Origin: Mesorhizobium amorphae
GTDB taxonomy: Bacteria > Pseudomonadota > Alphaproteobacteria > Rhizobiales > Rhizobiaceae
NCBI RefSeq assembly: GCF_014843845.1
Contig: NZ_JHQS01000014.1
Coordinates: 21,480 to 85,479, forward strand
Length of the DNA stretch: 64,000 nucleotides
Direction of reading: 5' to 3'
The notes beneath the pieces were generated by a model. That model had not been told where the DNA came from. It made no database searches and saw only the letters and a program-made list of their open reading frames with translations. Position numbers and translations under genes: made by a program. Positions 35,548 to 46,700 of the stretch are shown here, piece after piece (within the stretch, counting starts at the first letter, position 1; every line of letters begins with the position of its first letter).

Positions 35548-36927
35548 ATGACCGATATCGATCCCTTTGCCTGGCTGGCACTGTGTCGGCATTTCAAAAA
35601 CGATGATTTGACGGGTCTCGCTAGCTCGCGCCGAAAGTTTGCTCCATATCTCCTGCCTGACCTTCAAACGGTGATTGAAGAGCAGATTGCACCTCTGTCT
35701 CCCAAGCTCGTCGGCGTCCACCAGCGGCACGAGTTCAATGCCATGAAGCTGTCGGACATGGTCATTCGCGAGGGAGAAGCCGTCGTTGCGCTGACACCCT
35801 TGGAATATCAGGACATCGATATCGGCGAAGATCTGCCTTATGCGTCTCTGCACAATGGCCTATGGTTATTCCATATCGGCGAAGAGCCTGTCGCGATCTT
35901 GCAATCGCAGTTTTTTGACTACTTTGGCGGGCGAACGGTTCAAGTGGAAATCGCCTATCTGCCTGGCGAGCAGGCATCAGCCTTCTCGCGCGAATTTCTT
36001 CGCAAGATCCAGGCGGCAGGCGAAAGCTCACGATACTACCGCAACAAGGTTCTCTCTTTCGAACCCGATGCACGAAACTCCGGGATGCCGGGAACGATGC
36101 GGGTTCATCGCCTTCCTGCCGTACCCCGGAATGACGTGGTGCTTTCCGAGGCAACTATGGCGCGTCTTGATGCCCACATCTTCGACTTTGATCGACACCG
36201 AGAGGGGCTGAAGCGCCTCGGCCAATCGACTCAAAAGGGCATTCTGCTTTACGGACCACCTGGCACAGGCAAGACGCACGTCATCCGTTATGTTTCTGCC
36301 AACCTGGTCGGGCGCACCACCGTTCTGGTCACGGCTGAGCAGATGAAGCAGATTGCCTCCTATATCGCACTGGCTCGTACCCTGCAGCCGAGCATCGTCG
36401 TGCTGGAGGACGTCGATCTGGTGGGCCGGTCACGAGAAGACATTTATGGTCAGAAGGCCGAAAGCCTCCTCAACCGTCTGTTGAACGAGATGGATGGTCT
36501 CGCACCAGATGCAGATATCCTCTTCATCCTGACGACGAACCGACCGGAGGACATTGAGGACGCGCTCGCCTCGCGCCCAGGCCGAGTGGACGAAGCAATT
36601 GAGATCCCGCTTCCCGACGCCGGTTGCCGCGAGCGGCTGATCGGGCTGTATGGTCAGACGCTCGTCTTCGAGGACGGAGCGGTGGCCGATGCCGCCGCAC
36701 GCTCAGAGGGCAGCAGCGCGGCCTACGTCAAGGAAATGGTCCGCCGTCTCGCTCAACGGAGCCTTGCGCGGGACGGCGGTGATTTCGTCTCGCGCGAGGA
36801 TGTGGAGGTGGTCTTCGGCGACTGCGCAATATTGTCCAGCCGTCTCAACAGGCGCATTGTCGGATTCAACGAGAAAACCTCAAAAAGACAAAACGCCGAA
36901 GAAGATGAATGTGACTGCTGCGACTAA
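35548..36927 (+). CDS. AAA-family ATPase under a NifA-type promoter
   Basis: 459 aa. N-terminal domain of about 190 residues is unassigned. The AAA module (about 215-400) has Walker A YGPPGTGKTHVI, Walker B IVVLEDVDLVG, sensor 1 FILTTNRPEDIEDAL and the arginine finger SRPGRVDEAI, as in the classic FtsH/Cdc48-type clade. It has no protease domain. The tail ends EDECDCCD, a Cys/acidic cluster that could bind metal. It could be an unfoldase or a remodelling ATPase acting in the nodule. Alone in its transcription unit; function unknown. Confidence 0.88.
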   Translation: MTDIDPFAWLALCRHFKNDDLTGLASSRRKFAPYLLPDLQTVIEEQIAPLSPKLVGVHQRHEFNAMKLSDMVIREGEAVVALTPLEYQDIDIGEDLPYASLHNGLWLFHIGEEPVAILQSQFFDYFGGRTVQVEIAYLPGEQASAFSREFLRKIQAAGESSRYYRNKVLSFEPDARNSGMPGTMRVHRLPAVPRNDVVLSEATMARLDAHIFDFDRHREGLKRLGQSTQKGILLYGPPGTGKTHVIRYVSANLVGRTTVLVTAEQMKQIASYIALARTLQPSIVVLEDVDLVGRSREDIYGQKAESLLNRLLNEMDGLAPDADILFILTTNRPEDIEDALASRPGRVDEAIEIPLPDAGCRERLIGLYGQTLVFEDGAVADAAARSEGSSAAYVKEMVRRLAQRSLARDGGDFVSREDVEVVFGDCAILSSRLNRRIVGFNEKTSKRQNAEEDECDCCD

Positions 36928-37110
36928 GATGCTCGCGACGTTTCGAGAAATCCTGGCGCAGGCCGCAGACGATGGCGTGGAATTCGATGTCGACGCACTT
37001 CGCGTCGATCGTATTCGCGAAGAGCTAGAATATGGCGGGCTGTGGCTGCGGACAATAGCCTGTATCAGCGGTCCCCGGATCAGCCTGACGATCGACATTG
37101 GTGAGGGCCA
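36905..37110 (+). pseudogene. AbiEii-family nucleotidyltransferase fragment
   Basis: About 68 codons reading TKMLATFREILAQAADDGVE, DRIREELEYGGLWLRTIACI and GPRISLTIDIGEG. These match the segment after the catalytic site of AbiEii/AbiGii toxins (YGGVRLRTxAxLxGARIPLxIDIGFGD). The N-terminal catalytic motif and the C-terminus are absent. It sits between the ATPase gene and the VapBC pair, in an island patch rich in defence genes. Confidence 0.6.
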
Positions 37111-37113
37111 TGA

Positions 37114-37538
37114 TTATGCCAGAAGTTGCGTCGGCACGCCGAGCGCCGGACCGGCCTCAGCAAGACGCTGGTCCAGAGTGTTGACCGTGGCGCCATGCTC
37201 CGACGCGGTCGCGAGATGCAGGGCGTCGCCGGCACGAAGCCCGAGCATGTGCTGATCGACAAACTTCGCTGCCGTACGGAAATGCCCGCCCGTCACCGGC
37301 AGCACGGTGAAGCTCTCGGCAACCAGCTTGTTGAACATCGCGAGCGCCGCCGCACGTTGCTCCAGGTTGATCTGCCCAGTCCGTAGCTTGATCGCCATGG
37401 CAGAGGACATCTCGGCGATCGTCCAGTCGCTGATAAGAAGCTGCGCCGGATCCTGGTCGGCGAGCCACACCTGCGCGCGCGGGGTCATCGCTTCATTGGA
37501 GAGTGCCGCGACGATCAGCGACGTGTCGAGATAGAGCA

Positions 37539-37539
<1 letters not shown>
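37114..37539 (-). CDS. vapC: VapC-type PIN-domain RNase toxin
   Basis: 141 aa. PIN fold with acidic residues in [13 protein letters not shown] (Asp5), [12 protein letters not shown] (Glu) and [17 protein letters not shown] (Asp). The ATG shares one base with the antitoxin stop, so translation is coupled. VapC toxins cleave tRNA or rRNA and are held inactive by VapB. Intact, in a defence-rich patch just downstream of a Wadjet locus. Confidence 0.92.
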
Positions 37540-37826
<287 letters not shown>

Positions 37827-37988
37827 TCAAAACCCAATGGGAGGGTTTCATGCGATGCGTTCTTATCCGGAGCAGTCCCCCTCCCGCCAGCGCGCCGATC
37901 TCCCGCGAGACGTTGGCGCGCGTCGGCAAAGCTGCATTCTCAACCTTGTATTTGCGAAGAATTGCGTGGCCGTGCGAAGAAGGCAGCT

Positions 37989-39290
37989 TTATCGATCATC
38001 GAGATCCTGCAACAACGAGGCGGCCAGCGCCTCCTCGGCGATGGCCACGCGGTGCTGAAGCATGGCCAGCGTCAGCGCTGCGTCCCATGATGCTTCGACC
38101 GCCTTTCCTCCAAGCGGGTGGGCCACGCTCGGCGCTGTTCGCACGGCGGCAATATAGTCGCCGGCGCCAAAGCGCCACGGCTCTGCACCATGTTCGCGCA
38201 TGAGGTGGTTGCCGATGTGTAATCCGGGCCAGTCAAAATCGCCGTGATAGTAGAGCCGCGCGCCCGCCTGCGCGAGTTGGGCCAGAAGGCATCGTTGCGC
38301 AGCCGCTGGCATACCATCGGTGCAGACTAGCGGCGCGCAGCCAGCCCCCCATCGGTCAGCGGCGATGGCGAGCAGGTTGGGATTTTCGCACACATAGACG
38401 TCACGGCCCGTCGCATCCCACCGGGGCGGCGAGCGCAGCAGCGATCGCAGCGATGCATAGGCTGGCTCTCCCAGAGGCCAACGATCGCTTCCGGTCCCGC
38501 TTGTCGGCAGGTTCAGGGACAGGGCAGGGCGTGCCAGCTCGTTGACCAGAACCCCTGCTCTGGCCCACGTCTCGCGTGCTCGCTCCGCACCGCCGGCCGG
38601 GTTCAGATCGACGTCGTCTCTCGATTTCCGCATCGTCTTGCCATCTTCGTCGGTAACGGGTGCGGTCAGGTCAGGAGCGGGCGTGGCGGTCTGGCGCCAG
38701 ACCGCCAGCACAAGTGTCGCGACCCCGCGGCCGTTGTCGAGCGCATGGGCATCGCCCAGAACGTCCGCGGCCAATTGCGAACGCGTAATGCCTTTTGCCG
38801 GCAGATGCCGCAGCACCTCTTCGGCGCGTCGGCAAAGCTCCGCTGCAGCGATTGCATCCTGCCGAGCGAGCCGCTTGAGCAGGCCGATGCCCTCCGGTGT
38901 CAGGAGCAAGCTGGCCAAGCCGGAATGCCTGCAACCATCGATTACACCGGACCACACTGTTTGCAGATGGAGGCGCATCCCGGCGAGATGAAGGATGGGG
39001 CCGTCGAGCTTTTCCAACGCGTCGCGCAGGGACGTTGCGATGCCGGAGCGCAGCAGGTCGGCATCGACGCGGCGGACGTCAATCTGTAGGGACTTGGAGC
39101 GGCGCTGGGGGCGGCCGAGCAGCGAGGCCAGTTTCGCGTGTTCTTCCGCGCTGAGCCCGGCGACGCGAATATGATCGACAGTGCCGCCGAGCGGCGCGCG
39201 CTCGAAGCGTTGGCGCAGTCGCTTGCGCAGCGGGGCGAGATGCTCGCCGCCGAGCAGGCGTTGAAGGCGCGGATCGACCTGGTCGCTCAT
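37989..39290 (-). CDS. jetD: JetD-like nuclease subunit of a Wadjet system (DUF2399/TIGR02679)
   Basis: 433 aa from the ATG that overlaps jetC by ATGA. The TIGR02679 layout is visible: N-terminal DUF3323-like region, then VYVCENPNLLAIAADRWG and ARLYYHGDFDWPGLHIGNHL, the topoisomerase VI-A/Toprim-like acidic core (E, DxD-type) that cleaves plasmid DNA. Intact. In Wadjet, JetD makes the cut after the JetABC SMC complex recognises small circular DNA. Confidence 0.9.
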   Translation of the reverse strand: MSDQVDPRLQRLLGGEHLAPLRKRLRQRFERAPLGGTVDHIRVAGLSAEEHAKLASLLGRPQRRSKSLQIDVRRVDADLLRSGIATSLRDALEKLDGPILHLAGMRLHLQTVWSGVIDGCRHSGLASLLLTPEGIGLLKRLARQDAIAAAELCRRAEEVLRHLPAKGITRSQLAADVLGDAHALDNGRGVATLVLAVWRQTATPAPDLTAPVTDEDGKTMRKSRDDVDLNPAGGAERARETWARAGVLVNELARPALSLNLPTSGTGSDRWPLGEPAYASLRSLLRSPPRWDATGRDVYVCENPNLLAIAADRWGAGCAPLVCTDGMPAAAQRCLLAQLAQAGARLYYHGDFDWPGLHIGNHLMREHGAEPWRFGAGDYIAAVRTAPSVAHPLGGKAVEASWDAALTLAMLQHRVAIAEEALAASLLQDLDDR

Positions 39291-42200
39291 CCCGGCGCAA
39301 ATCGACGGTTGGGATCGGCCTCTAGCTTCCTCTCCCCTCCGTCCCAAGTCCATCGCGACACGAACACGGCGTCGATACCTTCGCGCCGTTGCAACTGACA
39401 GATGGCGACACCAGGCAGTTCAGCATAACAAGCCCACTCGCGCTCGCTGGTGATGACGAAGTCCAGATCGAACTCTCGGATCAGCCCCATGCAATGCGCG
39501 CGTGCTGTGTCATCGATGCCGGCGAATGCTTCGTCGAGCAGCATCAACCGCGGTGCCAGGGCGTGGCTGCTCTGGCCATAGAAGCTGGCGACCGCGGCAA
39601 ACAGCGGCACCGTCAGACCGAGCGCCCGCTCGCCGCTCGAGGCGGGTCCGGAAAGCTTACGCCAATGTCCCTCCTGCCAGCGTTCGACGCGGAAGCGGTG
39701 CCAATGGCGATAATCCAGGGCGCGGGCGAGCTGGTCGAGCAGGGTACCGCCGCTGTCTTTTCCACCGCTGGAATCAGCGCTCCCGCTCGGCGGAAATGCG
39801 CTGCTGCAGCATCGCGCCGACGACGCTCCGGTCGTCTGACGACCAAAGGTCCGCGCTGGTGTTAAGCAGGTGCTTGCGCGCCACGTCGAGGCCCACCGGC
39901 GACCCTTCCTCTTCGGACAGCGGCTGCCACAACAGGCGATAGCGCACGCCGGTGGAGGTAGGGCGCTTGTGCAACTCGCCGTTGATGGCGTCGACTTGGC
40001 GTTCGGCGCCCTGCAATAGGCGCTGGATTTCTGCGGCGATTTCGGCCTGCAGATGGTTCTCCAGAACAGCCCGTTCGTTCGCGGTAAGCAGTTCGCTGCG
40101 CTGGGCGATCTCTTCAGCGAGGCGCATGGCAAGGCGGTCCGGCCGTTCGCGCCGGTTCTGATAGACGATATCCACCCTGAAACCCCAATCGCTGGGGTCG
40201 GCCTGGGCCTGGTGGCCGAGCGCGGCGAGCGCGCGCTGCAGATCGGTTAGTTCTTCGGCTATCTGCCGCTGCACGCGCGCCCATGCCTCCTCGTCGTCAC
40301 TGAGGCCGGACAGCTCCTGTTCAGCGCGACGGGCCAGTGTCAACGCCGGGTCGATCGTCCACTGAACGCCCATGTCCGGCAGTTCAATATGCGGCAGGGC
40401 GGCCGACAGCAGGCCCGTGACCGCGAACTGCTGCAGTCTGGAGATCGCCTGGGCGCGGGCCTCGCCGCGCTGCTGAAGGACGAGGTTCGCCGTCTCGGCC
40501 TGCTGGCCGGCAACCGCACGCGCCTCACCTGCCTTGCGCCAGGCTTCGCCGGCGAGCTTCAGCTCGGCTTCACCGGTTTCGACCACACGGCGCGCATCGA
40601 TCAGCTGCCGCTGCAATTCCTCGACCTTGGCGCCGACCGTTTCGCGCAGCACTTCCAGCCGAGCAGAGGCGTCTTCCGCTTCAACGCGGGCTGTCGCGAG
40701 TTCCTCTTCGCGCTGCCATACATCGTTGCGTGCCTCACTCTCGCGGGCACGCTGACGCTGCCGCTCGGGCAGTGCCAGACGGACCTCGTGGGCCACATGT
40801 TCGAGCCGGACGTGCGCATCGCGATAATGATCCAGCGCTGCTTGGACGCCAGGTAGCGCTTCGGGTATTTCGGGTAGGCGCAGGTCAATGGCATCCCCAG
40901 CAAGCCGTTCGCGCATTGCCTTGAGCGCCTGTTCGGCCTCGCGACATCGTGTATCTGCTTCGGCGAGCTTTTCGCTGGCGAGACGCGCGGCGCGGGCGCT
41001 GGCGGTGGCGGCTATATGGGCGCCTCGCAACACCTCGTCGGCGGGCGCAAGGCGCCACTCTTCGTCGGCCTGGTCCCGATCCAGCGCGAGCTGCTCCGCC
41101 TTGGCTCGCACCGCCGTCAATTCGATAGAGAGTTGCGTCAGACGTCCAGCAATCTCAGCCAACCGCCGCATGCGGGCTGCGGCGCGGGCCGCGTGGCCGA
41201 TATAAACCGCCGCCGGCTTGCCCCACCGACCGGACAGCGCGCCGAGGCGGAAGCGGCCGTCGGGGGCGATCCAGGCCTCGCTGTCGATCGGATCGTCGTC
41301 CGCGCAGGCGATGCCAGACAGCACGCGCCCGATGATATCGGCTGGTACGATGCAGCCGGCCGGCACGGTGGCTTCCAGCCAGTCCACGAGCGATGGAGAG
41401 TGCTTCTGTCGTTCCACAGCCTGCGTATCGTAAGGTAGGGTACCACCATCACTGACTTGGAGTCGTCCGTCAGGCGCTATCCAGGCGTCGAGCAACCCGG
41501 CGGCTTCGAGGCCGGCGCGTTGCGGGGCAGCCACCGCACCACGAAAATCGACCACTTGCCAGAGCGGCGCCCCCTGACGTTCGTCCCGGACAGAGGCGTC
41601 GCGCGTGTAGGGCAGGGGCGGCGCAATTTCGTCGCCAGCTTCCAGGCGTCCGCGTTCGTCTTTCAGGATCTCGTATTGCAGCTCCAACGCCTGCCGTTGG
41701 CCGTCGAGCGCTACGCGACGCTCAGTCAGGGAGAGGCTGGCTCCTTGATATGCCGCTTGCAGGAGCTGGTGCGTGGGGTTGTCGCCCTGGAGCGTCGTTG
41801 TCCATTCCGCCAGGGCCGTCAATGCCGCGGATCTGCCGTCGGAATCGATCAGCAATTGCCTTAGGCCAATAAAATAGCGGTCCCAACTCTCCACCAGCTC
41901 CCGGCCTTGCTGTTCGACCTTAGTGTCGGCTTGGGTCCGACTTTCGGCAGCCGCTTCAGCTTCGATCCGCCGTTCGTCCTGGATTTCGCGGCGCCGCGCA
42001 TAGACGGCCTCGACTTGCGCGACTTCGCCGTGGCGACGACGCAACAGGGCAATCTGCTCACGCCGGCCGACAACGAGGTTGCGGAGCTCGGCGCAGGCCC
42101 TGTCGAAGGCATGCTGCGTCAGCTCGATCAGCGCGGAAGCCTCCGATGTGGCGAGGAGATTTCCGGCGTGCTGGCCGGCGATGCCCGCCGCATCGGCGTG

Positions 42201-43439
42201 CGTGGCGCTTTCCAGTCGCAGATCGGCCAATGCGCGTTCGGCCTGGTCCGCGCGCTGGATTGCGCGTCCGGCTTCCTCGGTGCTGATCTCCAGCCGACGT
42301 CCTGCCTCAGCGACGGCCATCGTGGCCCTCTGCATCGCCTGCCGTCGCCCCGCCGTCTCCTTCTCGGCGTTTTCGAGGCGATTGGCGTCCTGCATCGTCG
42401 GGTCGGAGCGCAAGGTATCGAGCCGCGCACGACTGCGCGCCAGCGCGATCTCGGCATCATCGTGAGCGGTCCGGGCCAGCGCTTCTTGCCTTTGTGCCTC
42501 GTCGAACCGAACCTGGGCCTCGCCTCGTGCCCGGCTGGCGTTGTCGAACTCCGTCTGGGCCTGGCGCAGCAAGCGCGCCTGCCGGCGAGTCTGCGTACCG
42601 GCATAGACGCGATAACGCTCCTCGAAACGGCCAACGGCCTTGGCCAGCGCCTGATACTCGTCGAGTTGACGACGATCTTCCTCCAACTGTCCGAGTGCTT
42701 CGGCGACGTCGCCAAGCAATTCGGGCGCCAGCGGCGGTAGGGCTTCGGTCAGTGCATTCGACAGCGCGGTTTCGTCCGGCTTTCTGGAAAGCTGCGGTTG
42801 GCGAAGCTGGATGAGCGTGTCCATCAACGCGTCGTAGCGCTTGGCGCCCAGGTGGAACAGGCGCTCGTCGACGGCACGGCGGTAGCCGGCCGCGGTGTCG
42901 AACACCTGGCCGCGGCCATCGAGCGCGTCGCGCAGGCGTTCCTTGGTCAGCACCACCCGCTGCGCGCTCGTCAGCCACAGATCCTGATTGATGCGCGGCG
43001 CGTTGTCGGCATCTTCCAGCAGGAAGAACCAACTGTCGACCTGCGGACGAGCCACCGTCGCTGAAAGGCCAGCGCCAAGCGAGAGAAAACGTGGCGTGCC
43101 GTCTTCTGCGATGCGGCCGAACTCGATCCACGCATAGCCGATGCGCCGGTCGTAGCTGTTCATCAGCAGGTTCCAGGCCATCTTCTTGCTGCCGTCCCCA
43201 TCGGGCTCGATGCGGGAAGACTTGAGTTGCGCGTCGAGCAGCAGCGGCAGCGTCAGCGACAACACCTTGGACTTGCCCGTGCCGTTGTTGCCGCGTAGCA
43301 GCAGATGGCCGTCGCGGAACCAGAATTCTTCACTGTCGTAGCGGAAGAGCTCCACCAGGCCCAAGCGCAGCGGTTGCCAGCGCTGCCGAGTCGGCATCGG
43401 CAAGGCGGGTTTTTCCGGAGGCAAGGCGAACAGGTTCAA
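39287..43439 (-). pseudogene. jetC: JetC-like SMC ATPase of a Wadjet system (TIGR02680), frameshifted near the C-terminus
   Basis: The first reading frame (39774-43439) gives 1221 aa: the Walker A GNNGTGKSKVLSL near residue 55, long coiled coils, then a stop directly after QQRISAERER. The rest of the protein follows in another frame: DSSGGKDSGGTLLDQLARAL, the ABC signature LSGPASSGERALGLTVPLF and Walker B RLMLLDEAFAGIDD. A two-base loss in a GCGC run near 39775 explains the shift. Without the C-terminal half-site the ATPase head cannot form. Overlaps jetB by ATGA. Confidence 0.88.
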
Positions 43440-44730
43440 GCAGTCGTTCCCGTCGGTTCGAACAGAGGTCCGGATGCCTTGGTCGAGGCACTGTGGGTTT
43501 CACGGATTTCAGCCTCGCCCAGCGCGAAGCGCGCGAGCGCCGGCAGCGGCTGTACGACGCCAGCCATCCGCACGACAAGTTGCAGCTTTTCCAATCGATC
43601 GATCGCAATGGCGGCGAGCTCGCGCTCGGCGCCGGGCTCTCGCGCCGATTTGCGCCAGTAGCGGCCATACCGGCCCTTGGCCTCATGCAGGAAGTCGGCG
43701 ATGTCGTGCTCCCGCATGCCGGCGGCCTGCGCCGTGCCGGCCCCATCGGCCCGGCCCTGCCTTTGGCCGGTGGCTAGGTGTTCGGCGACCAGCAGCGTTA
43801 CATGGGCGTCGGTGCCCTCGGCCGGCATGGCCACATCGGTCAGCACACCGGCTTCATCCACCAGCGCCAGCCTTCAGCGCGCTGCTCGGCCACCAGGCCG
43901 GCGGCCTCGCACAGGCGGGCCGCCATCGCGCCGCGCTGGTTGAAGAAGTAGGCTCGGGCTTCCGTGTCCAGCGTCTCGACATAGACCACCGGATCGTCGA
44001 GAAGCCGGCGCGCGAGCTGGTGGCGCAGCGCCGTGCGCCGCCCCTCTTCGCTGTCCGCCACATGTTCTTCGATTAGGGCGCGCAGCCGCTCTTCAAGCGT
44101 GACGGGGGCTTCTTGCGCCGCCCAGGTGGACGGGCCACGCACCGCTGCCAGCATGCCGGCAAGCGTGCGGCGCTGCACGTCGTAGAGCGCATCCGCCTGA
44201 TCGCCTCCGGCACGCACGAATGTTTCTTCGTCGCCGGCGACGCGGTGCAGTACCCCGAGGCCCAGTAATGTGCGGCACACCGACACGAGTTCGCGCCGCT
44301 CGTGTTGTGCCTCGAGCGTGAAGGTGAAGTCGAGCGTCGGCTCGGCGGCGAGTTCAAGCAGCCTCTCTCCCAGCAGGCGCAAGGTGATCTGCGGATCCGC
44401 GCGTTCGAGCACCGCGCAGGCGAGGCAAAGCAGCACGTAGCGGCGCCGATCGTAGCCGGGAATGCCGCGCATGGCGTCGGCCAGGTCTCCGGGCCGCTTG
44501 TAGAGGCGCGCGCCCTCGCGCTCGACCTGCAGTATCCAGCCCGTCTCGCGCGAAAACCATTCACGCAATGCTTCGGCCTGACGGCGTACGCCGGCGAAAT
44601 CCTCATGCGCCGGCCCCATCAGCGGCGTCATCAGAAGGGCGCGCACGCTCGCGCGAAACTCCTCGCGCTGGAAGCGCTGTTGCAGCAGGCCGATGCCGCG
44701 ACTGTCGTTGGAGCCGTTCGCCGCTTTCAT
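43436..44730 (-). pseudogene. jetB: JetB-like kleisin-associated subunit of a Wadjet system (DUF2398/TIGR02678), frameshifted
   Basis: First frame (43840-44730) reads NDSRGIGLLQQRFQREEFRA to QRAEGWRWWMKPVC and stops. The remainder (43436 to about 43866) begins VDEAGVLTDVAMPAEGTDAH in another frame. One missing G in a TGGGCG-like run near 43866 accounts for the break (expected AEGWALVDEAG). Both halves match TIGR02678 along the usual ~420-residue length. It overlaps jetA upstream and jetC downstream by ATGA. Confidence 0.88.
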
Positions 44731-46256
44731 CGACCGTCCTGCAAGGGTGTGATAGTGATCAGATGGTCGCGCCCGGCAAAGACACCACGCGGCGTCTCAA
44801 TCATGGCGCGACTGTCGGGGGCGAGCGGCTTCAGGTGGATGTGCAGCAAACCGTCGCCCGTGCGTCGTTCCACCGGCGTTTCCGGCCCGGCCTGTTCGCT
44901 CAGCGCCTCCCCGAGCAGGGCCAGGAACAGGCCGAAGGCATGCGTGTCCAGTTTCCCTAGATCCGAAAGCCGCGCCGGGCGGCTGGTGGCGAGACGCTCG
45001 CGCGCCGCTTCGACCTGCAGCGACTCCTCTGCGAGCTGAAGTGCCAGGAACGCGCGCTCTTCGGCGCGGTCTCGCACGCGCGGCAGCGGTCCGCGCGGGG
45101 CGGCTTCGCCGTATTCGCGCAAACGCGGGTGAATCCTGAGCGGCGCGGCGTCGGCCCAGGAGGTGCTGGCCGGCAGATCGGCGTCCGCGTTGGCGTTGAG
45201 CGAGAAATGGCGCGCCGGATTGAGGGCGAAGGCAGCCCGCGCAAGGCGGTGCGCCTCGCCGTTGTCTGCGCAGGCGGCAAACCAGCCGGCGAGCAGGCGG
45301 AAGTCGGCAGAGCGATCGCTGCGGCCGCTGCGGCGCTCGTTGAGCGCAGCGATAGCAGCCAGAAGCTGGGGGATGGCCGATCGTGCCCGCGCCCGCAACA
45401 GCTCGGCTTGCGGCGGCTCGTGGCCGGTGCTGAGAAACCAGCCGCGCAGACCCTTCCAGCGTTCTTGCCAGGCTTGCAGGTAGGCTTTCCGCGCCTCGGC
45501 CTGATCCTGCGCGCCGCCGGGAGCCGCGTCGCGCGATTCGCGCTCGGCCACCTGTCCAAGCAGGGCGTCGATGCCCTGCTCCAAAGCCAGGATGAGGCGT
45601 GCGATGGTGTCGGAACGGCGCACCAGATCACCCATGAAGCGCTCCAGATAGTCGATCAGCCGCTTCTTGTAGTCTGCGACCGCCCCTGCATCGGCTTGCT
45701 GCAGCTCGATGCTGCGCGCGACGCCGGCCATGAACGCCTGCGCGTTCTCGGCCAGACTTTCGAAGACACGCACAAGATCCCGCAGTGTTTCATGGATCTT
45801 GGCCGCGTCGGGTTCGGTTGCTTTGGCCAGCGCCTGAAGTGCCTGCAGTCGGCTCGCTATGTCCTCGAGCGCCACCGTTTGCAGCTCAGCGCGGCGCTGC
45901 AAGGTCTGTACAAACACCGCCAAGGCCGATTCAACGGCCTCGCCGCCCTGCGAGAGTCGATAGAGAAAGCGTGCACGGTAGAAGTCGCTAAGGCTGGAAA
46001 CCCGCGCGGTGTCGGGATGCGATTCAAGATTGCCCCATTCGGTAAGCTGGGTGAGCGCCGTATTCACATCCTCAATGCGCGGCGGCCCATTCTTCGACCA
46101 TCGGGCTTCCGCAAGCACTTCGTCGGGCCGCAACTGCAAGCGATATTGCCGCTTGGCCGCTGCGAAGACGTCCATGATGCAGCGGTAGAATGCGGCCTTC
46201 TCGGCGCTCACGTGACGAAATAGATCCGCCGGGTCATTCGCAATGTACGTAGGCAA
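44727..46256 (-). CDS. jetA: JetA-like kleisin subunit of a Wadjet system (DUF2397/TIGR02677)
   Basis: 509 aa from a TTG at 46254-46256 with GGGAGG 6 bases upstream; no ATG is available and a TTG at 46271 is an alternative. ANDPADLFRHVSAEKAAFYR, a long helical middle and the C-terminal ETPRGVFAGRDHLITITPLQ match TIGR02677, the kleisin-like first gene of jetABCD. Intact. It starts the four-gene operon. Confidence 0.87.
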   Translation of the reverse strand: MPTYIANDPADLFRHVSAEKAAFYRCIMDVFAAAKRQYRLQLRPDEVLAEARWSKNGPPRIEDVNTALTQLTEWGNLESHPDTARVSSLSDFYRARFLYRLSQGGEAVESALAVFVQTLQRRAELQTVALEDIASRLQALQALAKATEPDAAKIHETLRDLVRVFESLAENAQAFMAGVARSIELQQADAGAVADYKKRLIDYLERFMGDLVRRSDTIARLILALEQGIDALLGQVAERESRDAAPGGAQDQAEARKAYLQAWQERWKGLRGWFLSTGHEPPQAELLRARARSAIPQLLAAIAALNERRSGRSDRSADFRLLAGWFAACADNGEAHRLARAAFALNPARHFSLNANADADLPASTSWADAAPLRIHPRLREYGEAAPRGPLPRVRDRAEERAFLALQLAEESLQVEAARERLATSRPARLSDLGKLDTHAFGLFLALLGEALSEQAGPETPVERRTGDGLLHIHLKPLAPDSRAMIETPRGVFAGRDHLITITPLQDGR

Positions 46257-46700
46257 TCGCTGCCTCCCCAACCTCTCTTTTGAATGTTTTCGCTTTGTTC
46301 TCGCGTCCCGTCAAGACGGCGTGTTGATCATTGAGCACATGCGCCTCGGGCGCGCTTTCTATGCACTTAGTCAGAACATTTCCTCAGTAAGATCAAGGGG
46401 AGGCATTGTCAGAAGCCAGTTGATCGGCCCACCAAATGTCGACCGATCCTATCGATCGTCTATGACGGCAAGAAAGCCGCGAACTGCGAAATTATCGATG
46501 AAATCAAAGCCCGAATTTTTGACGGTGTGTCTGACGGTAGATGTGTCGAGCGAAAAATAAATTGCTTCGCGAAATCAATTTGAACCATGGGTTGAAGCAA
46601 TTGGGCGAGTGCCACGCGTTTGGTGTCGGCCTCGGACCAGCCGCGCGCAGACCAGCTGCCGAGCACGGAGGTTTGGAGGGGACGAGATCCCGATGTTTAA
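46257..46700. other. Intergenic stretch upstream of jetA with possible coding relics
   Basis: AT-richer than its surroundings. A plus-strand run IVYDGKKAANCEIIDEIKAR (near 46455) with no start looks like the tail of a lost protein. No recognisable gene or promoter element. Confidence 0.35.

Noticed and set aside
41907..42740. Long plus-strand ORFs across jetC and jetA
   Set aside because: They are mirror frames of long high-GC genes, without ribosome sites or domains.
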